A stretch of DNA of 64,000 nucleotides, taken from the NCBI GenBank assembly GCA_033283175.1, contig JAWMQM010000002.1:434001-498000 (forward strand), read 5' to 3'. Position numbers and translations under genes: made by a program. Below are positions 33,841 through 43,184 of this stretch, in pieces. Position 1 is the stretch's first letter; each line of letters starts with the position of its first letter. Source of the DNA: Pseudomaricurvus sp033283175. Lineage in GTDB: Bacteria; Pseudomonadota; Gammaproteobacteria; Pseudomonadales; Cellvibrionaceae. The notes below the pieces were generated by a model that saw only the letters and a list, made by a program, of their open reading frames with translations, was not told where the DNA came from and made no database searches.

Positions 33841-35568
33841 TTACTGCTGACCTTCAGCGTACCAGGTACGGAAGCGCTCGTAGTTCGGGGTATCTTTGTT
33901 TTCGTTACCACCGTGGTTCACGGTTGGGCAGATTGGCACGTGGATAACGGTTGGCTTGCCGCTGGCAAACGCCGCTTCGATAGCCGCACCCAGCTCTTCG
34001 CCTTTCTCGACATACATGCCTTCACAGCCGTGGCCGCGGGCGATCTCGTCGAAGCGTACCTTCTTGCTCCAGTGTACGCCTGGCTCAGTGGTGTTGCCGT
34101 GGCCGAAGGTGCGCTTGTACACGCCCACTTCCAGACCCCAGGAGTTGTCCACGCCCACAACAATTACCATCGGCATGTTGAAGCGCTGAACCACTTCCAG
34201 TTCCGCAATGTGGTACAGGAACGCGGAGTCACTGGTGGTGAAGAGCACAGGACGCTTGCAACCGTCAGCAATGGAAGCTCCAACGGCGTAAGGCAGGCCG
34301 GTACCCAGACAACCGAAGTTCTGGTTCCAGATTACATCGCGTGGCTTGCTCTGCAGGTAGGTCCAGGTGAAGATCACGGTACAGCCGCCGTCACGCACGT
34401 GGATGGCGTCTTCAGGCATGGCTTTGGTGGCTTCGATAACCCACTGACCGGTGTGTACACGGCCGCTTGGGGTAGAGAAGTCCTGCTCAGCAAGGGCGGC
34501 CAGGCGCTGCTTGTCTTCTTCGACCCAACGGGCCAGCTCTGGGTGCTCGGCGCGCGGTGCCGCTTTCATGCCGGCGGACAGCTGCGGTACAACGGTACGC
34601 AGGTCGCCCACCAGTGGCACGTCGATAGGACGGTTTTGACCGATGGCCTCGGCATCCAGCTCAACGTAGATCCACTTGCGATCGGTTTTGCCTTCTTTCC
34701 AGTACATGCCCACACCGTAGTGCACAGGCTCACCGATTTCGGTACCGATGGCGACAACCACGTCGGACTTGGTAACGATTTCGTTGGCCACTTCGGAGAA
34801 CATGTAAGGGAAGGTGCGATCTTCAATACCTTCGATAAACGCAGTACCACCGGAAGTCTGGATGACAGGGCAGCCCATCAGCTCAGCCAGTTCACGGACT
34901 TTCTGGCCAGCGCGGGTGCACTGTACAGCGTGACCTACCAGCAGGATTGGGTTTTCGGCGTTCTTGATCAGCTCAATGGCTTTCTCAACCTGGGCACCAT
35001 CAGCACCTGGCTCTACCAGACGGTAGGTTGATGGTGGTACTGCAGGCGGCACATCCAGATCGGCCAGAATCACGTTGGATGGGTATTCGATGTAGACAGG
35101 GCCGGGGGTGCCGGACTGACATACACGCAGTGCCTGACGGATGATTTCGTCAGTCTGCTCTGGGTATTCGATGGATGCACTCCACTTAACGGAGTTCCTG
35201 AACAGGTTTTCCTGCTGGATGAACTGGATACGACCACGACGCACACGACGCTCGGTAATACGGGCGCGCTGGCCACCCATATAGATCACCGGGGAGTTCT
35301 CTACCAGGGAGTTCATCATGGAACCAGCGTTCAGAGCGATACCTGGGCCCAGGGTAGAGATACACAGGGCAGGGGTACCGTTCATACGAGCGTAGGCCTC
35401 AGCCATCATACCGGCAGCCAGCTCGTGGTGTGGGGTTACCACAGTCCAGCCACGCTTTTCCGCTGCAACAAACATGTGGACGAAGTTTGGATCAGGGATA
35501 CCAAAAATTGCCTTTACGCCTTCGGCTTCGAAGAGCTCAAGAATTCGCTCATAAACTTTAACGGTCAT
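33841..35568 (-). CDS. ThDP-dependent enzyme (3 of 3)
   Basis: A 575-residue member of the same subfamily as the enzymes at 18830 and 24681. Catalytic Glu49 is in HHELAAGMMAE. The metal motif is further altered: TSDSAF with D447 (Ser replaces the first Gly), and GVDNSWG with Asp474 at the usual Asn site, still 27 residues apart. The N-terminal IFGIPDPNFVHMF is shared. Likely thiamine-dependent C-C lyase or decarboxylase. It is monocistronic, with a GAGG site before ATG 35568 and its own promoter region that holds a GTACGGACAAGTT element. Confidence 0.85.
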   Translation of the reverse strand: MTVKVYERILELFEAEGVKAIFGIPDPNFVHMFVAAEKRGWTVVTPHHELAAGMMAEAYARMNGTPALCISTLGPGIALNAGSMMNSLVENSPVIYMGGQRARITERRVRRGRIQFIQQENLFRNSVKWSASIEYPEQTDEIIRQALRVCQSGTPGPVYIEYPSNVILADLDVPPAVPPSTYRLVEPGADGAQVEKAIELIKNAENPILLVGHAVQCTRAGQKVRELAELMGCPVIQTSGGTAFIEGIEDRTFPYMFSEVANEIVTKSDVVVAIGTEIGEPVHYGVGMYWKEGKTDRKWIYVELDAEAIGQNRPIDVPLVGDLRTVVPQLSAGMKAAPRAEHPELARWVEEDKQRLAALAEQDFSTPSGRVHTGQWVIEATKAMPEDAIHVRDGGCTVIFTWTYLQSKPRDVIWNQNFGCLGTGLPYAVGASIADGCKRPVLFTTSDSAFLYHIAELEVVQRFNMPMVIVVGVDNSWGLEVGVYKRTFGHGNTTEPGVHWSKKVRFDEIARGHGCEGMYVEKGEELGAAIEAAFASGKPTVIHVPICPTVNHGGNENKDTPNYERFRTWYAEGQQ

Positions 35569-35905
35569 GGTTTAGCTAACCTCGTCGTTGATTATTCAGT
35601 GTGTATCTCGTTCGGTGTTGCGCACTGTTGACTAAGCGGGCACCGGGGCTGCTGCAGTTATCCGGACTTATTGGGGGCCGTATGTTCAAAACACTGTAGC
35701 TAACTGCCGTTGGTGGCGCCAAAGGCGGTAACCTTAAAGCGCACCAAGGATACCCCCCGAGCTCCGCCAGATCAACAAAAACAGAATTTATTAGTACGGA
35801 CAAGTTGCAAATATTTGTCTGTGACGGCACAGGATTGGCGAAAAACAACTCAAGGCCGGAAAAATCTGTCCGGATTTTTACTTTCAGTGCTACAGGGAAT
35901 GCTGC
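35569..35905. other. promoter region of ThDP gene 3, no gene
   Basis: No coding signal in these 337 bp. It contains AAACACTGT (35690-35698), a partial copy of the CAACACTG half-site, and the 13-mer GTACGGACAAGTT. The right end is the tail of the convergent-looking CMD operon, for which no terminator is obvious. Confidence 0.5.
35794..35806. promoter_or_regulatory. GTACGGACAAGTT element
   Basis: Identical 13-mer to the one at 44744-44756. Here the GACAA is mirrored by TTTGTC ten bases on (35816-35821), giving a loose dyad. It lies about 226 bp upstream of the ThDP start on the minus strand. Confidence 0.45.
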
Positions 35906-36535
35906 TCAGGACTGGCTCATCATTCTGGCGCGCACATCTTCGTCGAGCGCAGGCTCGCTCTCTTCCACCGGTATGCGGAAGGTGTTGATGTACATCGCCA
36001 TCACATTGTAGCAACCCACCAGAAAGATCATGTCCATGATCTGGTTGGCGGTGTAGCGGCCGGCAAGTCGCTGCCAGGTGCTGTCGCTGATGCGGCAGTC
36101 GCGCAGTACTTCGTCCGTCATGCGCACCAGGTCAGCATCTTCCGGCGTTAAACCTTCACTATCAGGACCTTGTTCTATCGCGGCGATCTCGGAGTCAGTG
36201 AGGCCCGCCCGGCGTCCCAGGATCAGGTGCATAACGTACTCGTACTCGCATTTTGCCAGCCAGCCGAGGCGCAGGATGATGATTTCCCTCTCCCTTGCGG
36301 TGATGCTGCTGTTGGTCACTACCTGGTTGTTGTAGGCCATAAAGGCTTTGGTCAGCGCGGGGAAGTTAGCGGCCGCCCCGAGCATATTGGTGCCGCGTAC
36401 GGCATAGCCGTTTTCGTCCCAGCCCTTGACCACGAAGTTCATGGCGCCGGGAAACTGGCCCAATGCGTCACGGGCTTCGTCGCTCCAGTCCGGTGGCAGC
36501 AGTACCTCGTGGCGGGGTGTGTTGTTATCGCTCAT
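35906..36535 (-). CDS. carboxymuconolactone decarboxylase-family (AhpD-like) protein (1 of 2)
   Basis: A 209-residue all-helical protein. The segment SITAREREIIILRLGWLAKCEYEYVMHLILGRRAGL is split here only for description: its core LAKCEYEYVMH is the CMD active-site helix with Cys, Glu and His but no second Cys, so AhpD-type disulphide chemistry is unlikely. Such stand-alone CMD proteins are common in catabolic operons and may act as lactone decarboxylases, isomerases or hydrolases. It is the last gene of the eight-gene minus-strand CoA operon. An AGGAG site precedes ATG 36535. Confidence 0.8.
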   Translation of the reverse strand: MSDNNTPRHEVLLPPDWSDEARDALGQFPGAMNFVVKGWDENGYAVRGTNMLGAAANFPALTKAFMAYNNQVVTNSSITAREREIIILRLGWLAKCEYEYVMHLILGRRAGLTDSEIAAIEQGPDSEGLTPEDADLVRMTDEVLRDCRISDSTWQRLAGRYTANQIMDMIFLVGCYNVMAMYINTFRIPVEESEPALDEDVRARMMSQS

Positions 36536-36573
36536 GGGAGCTCCTGATTGCGTTGGTTTAACAGTTTAAGGAT

Positions 36574-37344
36574 TCAGCGTCCGTGAAAGACACCGTCGCG
36601 GCGTTCCGCCATGGCTTTTATGCCCTCGGCGAAATCCTCGGTGGGTTGCAGCTTCAGCTGTTCCGCGTGCTCCACCAGAATAGCGGAACGTACGCTCTCC
36701 AGCAGTCCGGCGCGCAACGTTGCACGGGTGGCCAGTAATCCAAGCGGAGCGTTGACGGCAATTTCATTGGCAAAGTTGCAGGCGGTTTCCAGCAACTTAC
36801 CTTCTTCGGCGACCCTGTCCACCAATCCCCAGGGAGCCACCTGCGCGGTTTTGTAGCGGCTGGAGGTCATAAACATTTCCGCAGCCCGCTGGTTGCCGAT
36901 GGTACGCGGTAGTGTGTGGGTAAGACCGAAGCCGGGATGAAAGCCCAGTTTGGTGAAGTTGGCGGAGAAGCGCGCTGCCGGTGTGGCTACGCGAAAGTCA
37001 GCTGCCAGTGCCAATCCAAGGCCGGCGCCAATCGCGGCGCCTTCCAGTGCCGCGATAATGGGTTTGCGGCAGGCGTAAATCCGTAGGGCCTGATCGTAAA
37101 ACTCCCGCAGCGGGTCATCACCGGAAGCTCCGAAGCCGTTCTCTGCCGCCAGGTTGGCGCCGGCGCAAAACACCTGCAGTGCCGAGCTCAGGACAACAGC
37201 CCGCACCTGGGCGTTCTGGTCCAGTTGCTCCAGCGTGTCTGCCAGGCTGGAGAGCAGCCCCACAGTGGCATAGTTGAGAGGTGGGTTGTGAAAACGGATT
37301 ATGGCCAGGTGGCCGCTCAGTTGTACATCGATGGTGTGCTTCAT
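36574..37344 (-). CDS. enoyl-CoA hydratase/isomerase (crotonase) family (1 of 2)
   Basis: A 256-residue crotonase. The start at 37344 (MKHTIDVQL) fits the family's normal N-terminus; the frame continues 47 codons upstream without similarity. Oxyanion-hole segments are FCAGANLAAE and ALEGAAIGAGLGLALAADFR. FHPGFGLTHTLPR occupies the catalytic region, where hydratases have a Glu pair, so an isomerase, lyase or thioesterase activity is equally possible. It lies in the CoA operon between the second crotonase and the CMD gene. Confidence 0.85.
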   Translation of the reverse strand: MKHTIDVQLSGHLAIIRFHNPPLNYATVGLLSSLADTLEQLDQNAQVRAVVLSSALQVFCAGANLAAENGFGASGDDPLREFYDQALRIYACRKPIIAALEGAAIGAGLGLALAADFRVATPAARFSANFTKLGFHPGFGLTHTLPRTIGNQRAAEMFMTSSRYKTAQVAPWGLVDRVAEEGKLLETACNFANEIAVNAPLGLLATRATLRAGLLESVRSAILVEHAEQLKLQPTEDFAEGIKAMAERRDGVFHGR

Positions 37345-37591
37345 GACGCTGTTATCCCTATCAGGGTTGTCCGCTGGGGGGTTGCCGGAATCACAACAGT
37401 TTACAACGACGGCGGGGAACGTGGTGCTGGCTGCCCGTGTGGGTCGTTGGAAAAAAACCAGAAGAGGCGGGGCCTCTTCTGCCAAGGATGGAAACTTTAC
37501 TGTGCGACGGGTAAACCAGTTGGGCCAGGCTTTTGTTATTCAGCGAACCGGGTGTCATCGCACATGCATTGGTCAGATAAATACCTGTTGG

Positions 37592-38359
37592 CTATTTACC
37601 AGACCAGTTGGGGTTACGCTTTTCGGCGAAGGCGCGAGGGCCTTCCTGGGCATCGTTACTGTGATAGCAGTACTCGGAAGCGTGACGCGCCGCCTGCAAG
37701 GCAGCGGCACGACCCATTTCGGTAGAGATCATGACTGTCTCACGGGCTGCTTTCACTGATAGCGGTGCGCCTTCGAGAATTTCACCGGCCAGTTCCAGCG
37801 CTTTGTCCATAAGCTCTTCCGGTTCCGCGATGCGGTTTACCAGACCGATCTCGTAGGCGCGCTGAGCAGTAATGGGCTTTCCGGTGAGCAGGATCTCCAT
37901 CATGATGCGCTGTGGAATCATATGGATCAGTGGCGAGGCCCAGGGGGAGCTGCGGCCCACCTTTACTTCGGTCACTGCAAACTTGGCGTGGCTGGCCGCT
38001 ACACACAGGTCACAAGCCTGGGCGATCATCCAGCCGCCGGCAAACGCTACGCCGTTGACCGCAGCGATGGTGGGTTTGGAGAGCTCGACGGTGTCGTAGG
38101 GCAGGGGGAACATATCCCGCGGCGGTACCTGCATGCCGGTCTCTACCATCTCCTTCAGGTCGCCGCCGGCACAGAAGGCTTTCTCGCCGGTACCGGTGAG
38201 AATGGCGACGCGCAGGACGTCGTCATTTTCGAAGCGCTCCCATGCCACACGCAGACCTTCACGCACTTCGCGGCTCAGGCAGTTGCGCTGATCGGGGCGG
38301 TTGATAGTGATGATGGCAATGCCGTCTTCGCGGCCTTCAAACAGTACTGCGTCGCTCAT
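37592..38359 (-). CDS. enoyl-CoA hydratase/isomerase (crotonase) family (2 of 2)
   Basis: A 255-residue crotonase with KAFCAGGDLKEM (oxyanion hole 1), VNGVAFAGGWMIAQACDL (oxyanion hole 2) and the typical C-terminal block KPITAQRAYEIGLVNRI. Hydrates or isomerises an enoyl-CoA in beta-oxidation. Its start overlaps the stop of the upstream CoA-transferase by one base (TGATG at 38357-38361), so they are translationally coupled. A gap of 247 bp separates it from the next crotonase. Confidence 0.9.
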   Translation of the reverse strand: MSDAVLFEGREDGIAIITINRPDQRNCLSREVREGLRVAWERFENDDVLRVAILTGTGEKAFCAGGDLKEMVETGMQVPPRDMFPLPYDTVELSKPTIAAVNGVAFAGGWMIAQACDLCVAASHAKFAVTEVKVGRSSPWASPLIHMIPQRIMMEILLTGKPITAQRAYEIGLVNRIAEPEELMDKALELAGEILEGAPLSVKAARETVMISTEMGRAAALQAARHASEYCYHSNDAQEGPRAFAEKRNPNWSGK

Positions 38360-39630
38360 CAGAAACCTCGTTGTTGAATGGTGTAGGCGTCGCGCTCCAG
38401 TTGCTCACGAAAATCCGGGTGAGCAATGGCGATCAGGCGACGGGTACGCTCAGCCAAGCACTGGCCTTTCAGTTCCGCAGCTCCAAACTCGGTCACGATC
38501 ACATCCACGTCACTGCGGGCCGTGGTGACGGGGCCGGAGAGGCTGGTGCAGATACGACTCAGGGTGCCGCCCTTGGCGGTCGCCGGTAGGGCAATAATCG
38601 AATGGCCGCCTTTGGAGCGGGCTCCGGCGCGAACGAAGTCCACCTGACCGCCGGTGCCACCCATGTAGGCAGCGCCGGACTGTTCGGCATTGGCCTGGCC
38701 GGTGAGGTCCACTTCCAGCGCCGAGTTGATGGTGACCAGTTGATCCACCTGCGCCAGGATAGCGGCATCGTGGGTGTAGGAGGTCGCGCACATGCGCATC
38801 AGCGGATTGTTGTTGGCCCAGTCGTAGAGCTTCTGGCTGCCGATCAGCGCGCCATTGATGGAGACACCGGTATCGATCTTTTTGCGGGCGTTGGTGATAA
38901 CGCCGGCTTCCACCAGTTCCACCAGACCGTCGCCCAGCATGCCGGAGTGCACACCCAGGTCCTTGCGGTCGTGCAGCAGGCGCAGGATGGCATCGGGCAC
39001 GGCACCGACGCCGGTCTGGATAACTGAACCGTCGACAATGTAATTGGCGCAGTGACGGGCGATGGCTTCGTCCAGCTCGCTGATGTTGGCTGGTTGCACC
39101 TGTACCGGGGCGCGGGAGACATGTACGGCCACATCGATACGGGAGGCGTTGATCATCTCGCCGTTGCTGAACGGCACCTGTTCATTGATCTCGGCGATCA
39201 CCACCCGGGCTTTGTCCACGGCGGCTTGCACGTAGTCGCTGATCAGGCCGCAGCTGTGGTTACCGCTGGCATCTGCCGGGCTGACCTGAATAAAGGCGAC
39301 GTCACAGGGAATGATGTCCGCTGCGATCATGGGAGCCACCTGGCTCACATGGATGGGGATCACCTGCAGGGCGTTGGCCTTGGTCATGGAGCGCAGGGCG
39401 CCGATGGCACCCATGCTGTAGAGTTTGAAGCTCCCGGCGGTGTCGGGCTGGAACAGGCCGGAGAAACTGGTGGCGATAAAGGCGGACAGGTCGCCGATGT
39501 CCTTGCCTTGTGCGATCAGCGCCTCCACCAGTGAGGTGGGTTCGCCACAGGCCTGGCCCATGATGATGTGATCACCGGGACGCAGGAACTCTTTCAGGTC
39601 CAGTTCGTCGATGCTGTTGAGGTGTTTCAT
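38359..39630 (-). CDS. acetyl-CoA hydrolase/CoA-transferase family (Cat1/4-hydroxybutyrate type)
   Basis: A 423-residue class I CoA-transferase. The C-terminal VTEFGAAELKG carries the catalytic Glu that forms the glutamyl-CoA thioester, and LIAIAHPDFREQLE is the usual terminal signature. It moves CoA between acetyl-CoA or succinyl-CoA and a pathway acid, so it may activate an acid without ATP. It is part of the minus-strand CoA operon, 14 bp after the CitE-like gene. Confidence 0.9.
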   Translation of the reverse strand: MKHLNSIDELDLKEFLRPGDHIIMGQACGEPTSLVEALIAQGKDIGDLSAFIATSFSGLFQPDTAGSFKLYSMGAIGALRSMTKANALQVIPIHVSQVAPMIAADIIPCDVAFIQVSPADASGNHSCGLISDYVQAAVDKARVVIAEINEQVPFSNGEMINASRIDVAVHVSRAPVQVQPANISELDEAIARHCANYIVDGSVIQTGVGAVPDAILRLLHDRKDLGVHSGMLGDGLVELVEAGVITNARKKIDTGVSINGALIGSQKLYDWANNNPLMRMCATSYTHDAAILAQVDQLVTINSALEVDLTGQANAEQSGAAYMGGTGGQVDFVRAGARSKGGHSIIALPATAKGGTLSRICTSLSGPVTTARSDVDVIVTEFGAAELKGQCLAERTRRLIAIAHPDFREQLERDAYTIQQRGF

Positions 39631-39644
39631 AAGCGTCCCGCCTC

Positions 39645-40526
39645 TTATCGGCCAGCCAGGGCTAACAGCGCCTGGGCTCGGGCCAGGTGAGGGCGGTCCA
39701 GCATGGCGCCGTTGTGGCCGATGGTGCCGGCACCGGGGTTGGCAGCGAACACGTCGACGATCTCCTGCGCAGCAGCCAGCTCTTCTTCGGTCGGGGTGAA
39801 GGCGTCGTTGATGACGTCCACCTGGGCCGGGTGGATGGCCAGCATGCCACGGTAACCGTCCTGACGCACTTTCTGCGCGCGCTTGCGTAGGCCGTCCAGA
39901 TCACGGAAGTCGCCCTGAATGGTTTCGATGGGCAGCACGCCGGCGACAGAGGCGCCCATCAGGCAGAAGCTGCGGGCCAGCTCGTAGGTGAAACCGTAGC
40001 TGCCATCGGGATTGCGGTTCTCACTGGCGCCCAGTGCGTCGGCCAGATCTTCCGCGCCCCAGGTCATGGCAACCACACGCGGTGCACCTTTGTAGTCACC
40101 GGTGGTGTACATGCCTTCGGCGGTTTCGGTCACCAGTACGATGACTTTGGTGCTGCCTTCATCGATACCGTTGGCCACTTCCAGTGCGGAGAGGTAGTTA
40201 TTCAGCAGCTCCACATCCTGACGACCGAAAGCCTTGGGTAGCATGATGCCGCCGGGATGGCCGGGCATGATCGCCGCCAGGTCTTTCAGGGTGTGTTCGC
40301 CATCAAGCGGGTTTACCCGCACCCACAAGCGGTGCCTGGCTTCAGCAGGCTGAGCCTGCAGGAAGGCTCCGACCATTTCACGGGCGGTCTCTTTGGCTTC
40401 CGGCGCTACCGCATCTTCCAGGTCGAAGATGGCAATGTCGGCATTGCCGTCGGTGGCTTTCTGCATTTTCTTTTCGCTGTCGCCGGGGGCGAACAGCCAG
40501 GAACGGGCGCTGAATACGTCGCTCAT
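39645..40526 (-). CDS. CitE-like HpcH/HpaI lyase
   Basis: A 293-residue TIM-barrel protein of the citrate lyase beta-subunit-like group. Motifs: RSWLFAPGDSEKKM near the N-terminus, IFDLEDAVAP with metal-binding acidic residues, RVNPLDGEHT, and ETAEGM plus WGAEDLADALGA. Without citF/citD partners it is not citrate lyase. Related enzymes cleave malyl-CoA, citramalyl-CoA or 3-hydroxy-3-methyl acyl-CoAs to acetyl- or propionyl-CoA plus an oxo acid. That reaction would solve beta-oxidation of a methyl-branched chain. An AAGGAT site precedes the ATG. Confidence 0.85.
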   Translation of the reverse strand: MSDVFSARSWLFAPGDSEKKMQKATDGNADIAIFDLEDAVAPEAKETAREMVGAFLQAQPAEARHRLWVRVNPLDGEHTLKDLAAIMPGHPGGIMLPKAFGRQDVELLNNYLSALEVANGIDEGSTKVIVLVTETAEGMYTTGDYKGAPRVVAMTWGAEDLADALGASENRNPDGSYGFTYELARSFCLMGASVAGVLPIETIQGDFRDLDGLRKRAQKVRQDGYRGMLAIHPAQVDVINDAFTPTEEELAAAQEIVDVFAANPGAGTIGHNGAMLDRPHLARAQALLALAGR

Positions 40527-40595
40527 CTGATTTAATCCTTATTTCTATACTCTGGCGATTATGATTTTAGTGCTGGTTTGCCGTCGCAGATAACC

Positions 40596-40618
40596 AGCCC
40601 CCAGGTTTGCTGGGGGCT
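40596..40618 (-). terminator. hairpin after acyl-CoA dehydrogenase gene
   Basis: A 9-bp stem AGCCCCCAG / CTGGGGGCT immediately beyond the stop at 40624. There is no T tract, so it may act as a 3'-end stabiliser inside the operon rather than a terminator. Confidence 0.5.
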
Positions 40619-40623
40619 TAAGC

Positions 40624-41790
40624 TTAATAGGACTTCGGCAGTTCCAGAACCTTTTCTGCCAGGAAATTGAGAATCATGTGCGGGCTCACCGGTGCGGTAC
40701 GCGGGATCAGTACTTCACGCAGGTAGCGTTCCACATGGTACTCCTTGGCGTAGCCCATACCGCCGAGGGTAAGCATGGCGGTGTGGCAGGCTTCAAAGCC
40801 GGCTTCAGCGGCCAGGTATTTACCGGTATTGGCTTCGACGCCACAGTCTTCGCCTTTATCAAACAGGGTGGCGGCTTTCATCACCATCAGGTTGGCGGCT
40901 TCCACCTGCGCCCAGCACTTGGCCAGTGGGTGGGCGATGCCCTGGTTCATGCCGATAGGGCGGTCGAACACCACGCGCTCACGGGCATACTGGGAGGCCT
41001 TGTTGAGGGCTACACGGCCCAGGCCGACCGCTTCGGCACCCAGCAGGATGCGCTCGGGGTTGAGGCCCTTGAGGATGATCTTGAAACCGTCGCCTTCCGC
41101 GCCGATACGATCCTCTTCCGGAATGAACAGGTCGTTGATGAACAGCATATTGGAGCCAACCGCGGCTCGACCCATTTTCGGAATCAAACGGTGTTCGATC
41201 TTGCTGCGGTCCAGGTCGGTAAAGAACAGGGACAGGCCGTCGGTCTTGCGCTTGCACTCTTCCAGTGGCGTGGTACGCGCCAGCAGCATCATCTTGTCAG
41301 CCACATGGGCGTTGGTGATCCAGATTTTCTCGCCGTTGACCTTGTAGCCACCGTCGACTTTCTCGGCACGGGTCTTGAGCTTGGTGGTATCCAGGCCAAC
41401 ATTGGGCTCGGTTACCGCGAAGCACATCTTCTGCTCACCGGAGAGGATGGGCGGGATCATGCGCTGCTGCTGCTCTTCGGTGCCGAACAGGGCGATGGGT
41501 TCCAGACTGAATACCGGGCCGTGAACACTGGAGGCGGCAGTCATGCCGCCGCCGGATTCACTGATGGCCTGCATCATGATCGCCGCTTCGGCGATACCCA
41601 GGCCGGCTCCTCCCACGCTCTCGGGCATGGCCACACCCAACCACCCGGCTTCTGCCATGGACATATGGAACTCAAAGGGGAATTCACCTTTTTTGTCCAC
41701 TTCCAGCCAGTACTCATCGGAGAACCGGGAGCAGTGCTTGAGTACCGCATCGCGGATGTTCTGTTGGTCTTCGGTAAATGAAAAGTCCAC
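40624..41790 (-). CDS. acyl-CoA dehydrogenase
   Basis: A 388-residue flavoprotein of the acyl-CoA dehydrogenase superfamily. CFAVTEPNVGLDTT is the first signature (FAD/substrate contact), and GGMGYAKEYHVERYLREV the second. After it comes LIPRTAPVSPHMILNFLAEKVLELPKSY, so the common C-terminal catalytic Glu in an EGT context is absent. As in isovaleryl-CoA dehydrogenase-like enzymes, the base must lie elsewhere. It introduces an alpha,beta double bond. The start is GTG at 41790 with an AGGAG site. Electron transfer would go through ETF, not encoded here. Confidence 0.9.
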   Translation of the reverse strand: MDFSFTEDQQNIRDAVLKHCSRFSDEYWLEVDKKGEFPFEFHMSMAEAGWLGVAMPESVGGAGLGIAEAAIMMQAISESGGGMTAASSVHGPVFSLEPIALFGTEEQQQRMIPPILSGEQKMCFAVTEPNVGLDTTKLKTRAEKVDGGYKVNGEKIWITNAHVADKMMLLARTTPLEECKRKTDGLSLFFTDLDRSKIEHRLIPKMGRAAVGSNMLFINDLFIPEEDRIGAEGDGFKIILKGLNPERILLGAEAVGLGRVALNKASQYARERVVFDRPIGMNQGIAHPLAKCWAQVEAANLMVMKAATLFDKGEDCGVEANTGKYLAAEAGFEACHTAMLTLGGMGYAKEYHVERYLREVLIPRTAPVSPHMILNFLAEKVLELPKSY

Positions 41791-41880
41791 CGTAGTGCTC
41801 CTCTTTCAATATGCAGCCGGCTCTTTAATAGCCAAAATTCAATAAGTTAAGAGATGTATCCAGAAATTGTCTCAGGTGCG

Positions 41881-43041
41881 TCAGATGGGCTCATCATTGG
41901 CAGCGTCGCCCAGCTGCTCCAGCAGCTCGCTGGTGTGCTGGCCCAGTGTTGGCGCAGGCCCATGCACCTTGCCTGGAGTCTTGGAAAACCATGTCGGCAC
42001 ACCCGGGAAGCGGATTTTGCCGGCCGCAGTTTCGATGGTTTCGAAAAAGTTCACGGCATTGAGGTGCTCGTTATCGAACAGCTCACCTGGTGAGCGCAGT
42101 GGCGCGCAGGGGATGCTCAACTCGTTCAGCAGATCCAGCCACTCCTGGGTTGTGCGCTCCTTGAAGGTCTCACCCAGGTGACCATAGACAATGTTGATCT
42201 GCTTGGCGCGCTTCTGCAGGGTGTCGAACTCGTCGCTCGCCCAGGCGGGTTTTACGGCACCAACAAAGGCGTTCCAGTGCTTGTCGTTATAGACCAGTGC
42301 CGAAATATGGCCATCTTTGGTCTGGTAGGGGCGGCGGTTCGGGGCGACGGCACGGTGGTAGTTGGCAGGGCCAATGGCCGGGTCAAAGATGGCACGATCG
42401 GCGTGCTCCACCAGCATGAAGGAGGCCATGGTTTCAAACATGCCCACTTCCACTTCCTGGCCTTCACCGGTGCGCTGGCGATGGAACAGTGCCAGTACGG
42501 TGGCGTAGAACACAGTCAGGCCGGCGATCTTGTCGGCCATAATGGTACCCACATAATCCGCCTTGCCGGTCAGCGCTTCCTGCACGGAAGGCAGGCCACA
42601 CTCAGCCTGGATGGTGTCGTCGTAGGCAGGCTTGTCGGCATCAGGGCCGCGGCGGCCGTAACCGTAGCAGTTGGTGTAGACGATATCGGGCTTGATGGCC
42701 GCAACATCATCGTAGGCGAAGCCCAGCTTGGCGATGGCTTTGGCGCGCATGGAGTGGATAAAAACATCTGCTTCAGCAATCAGGTCTCGCAGCGCTTTTT
42801 TGCCGTCTTCACTACGAAGGTCGAGTACCATGCTGCGCTTGCCGCGGTTAACGTTGATAAATACGCCGCTCATGCCCGCTTCCACGCCCTGGGAGACGAA
42901 GCGAGTCGGGTCACCGGCGGGCGGCTCGATCTTGATTACGTCGGCGCCCATATCGGCCATGATCTGGGTGGAATAGGGGCCCATGACCATGGCTGTCAGA
43001 TCGACAACCCGGATTCCGGCTAAAGGTCCAGAGTGGTTCAC
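41881..43041 (-). CDS. family III CoA-transferase (CaiB/BaiF)
   Basis: A 386-residue protein. N-terminal PLAGIRVVDLTAMVMGPYSTQIMADMGADVIKIE-type block (PLAGIRVVDLT and ADMGADVIKIEPP visible), then NRGKRSMVLDL and a YDDTIQAECGL region, where the catalytic Asp of this family is expected. It transfers CoA to a carboxylic acid. Formyl-CoA, succinyl-CoA or carnitinyl-type donors are known in the family, so the partner is uncertain. The start is GTG at 43041. It sits between the Rieske gene and the acyl-CoA dehydrogenase, suggesting activation of the product of the oxygenation. Confidence 0.9.
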   Translation of the reverse strand: MNHSGPLAGIRVVDLTAMVMGPYSTQIMADMGADVIKIEPPAGDPTRFVSQGVEAGMSGVFINVNRGKRSMVLDLRSEDGKKALRDLIAEADVFIHSMRAKAIAKLGFAYDDVAAIKPDIVYTNCYGYGRRGPDADKPAYDDTIQAECGLPSVQEALTGKADYVGTIMADKIAGLTVFYATVLALFHRQRTGEGQEVEVGMFETMASFMLVEHADRAIFDPAIGPANYHRAVAPNRRPYQTKDGHISALVYNDKHWNAFVGAVKPAWASDEFDTLQKRAKQINIVYGHLGETFKERTTQEWLDLLNELSIPCAPLRSPGELFDNEHLNAVNFFETIETAAGKIRFPGVPTWFSKTPGKVHGPAPTLGQHTSELLEQLGDAANDEPI

Positions 43042-43184
43042 TTGTGTGTATCCTCATGCGCTTTGTCAGCGAATTTGAACGCAAAAACCCTGCTTCAGTG
43101 TGGGCAGGGTCTTGCGTAATGTTGTCGCCTGGCGGCTCTGTGTTTGGCCACTTCGGCTGTTGTTTATTACAGTTCGGGGCGCCG

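Noticed and set aside
41881..43041. Formyl-CoA:oxalate CoA-transferase (Frc) assignment, with a ThDP gene as oxalyl-CoA decarboxylase
   Set aside because: No adjacent gene pair of that kind and the ThDP enzymes have altered motifs; family III transferases are too diverse to call by eye.
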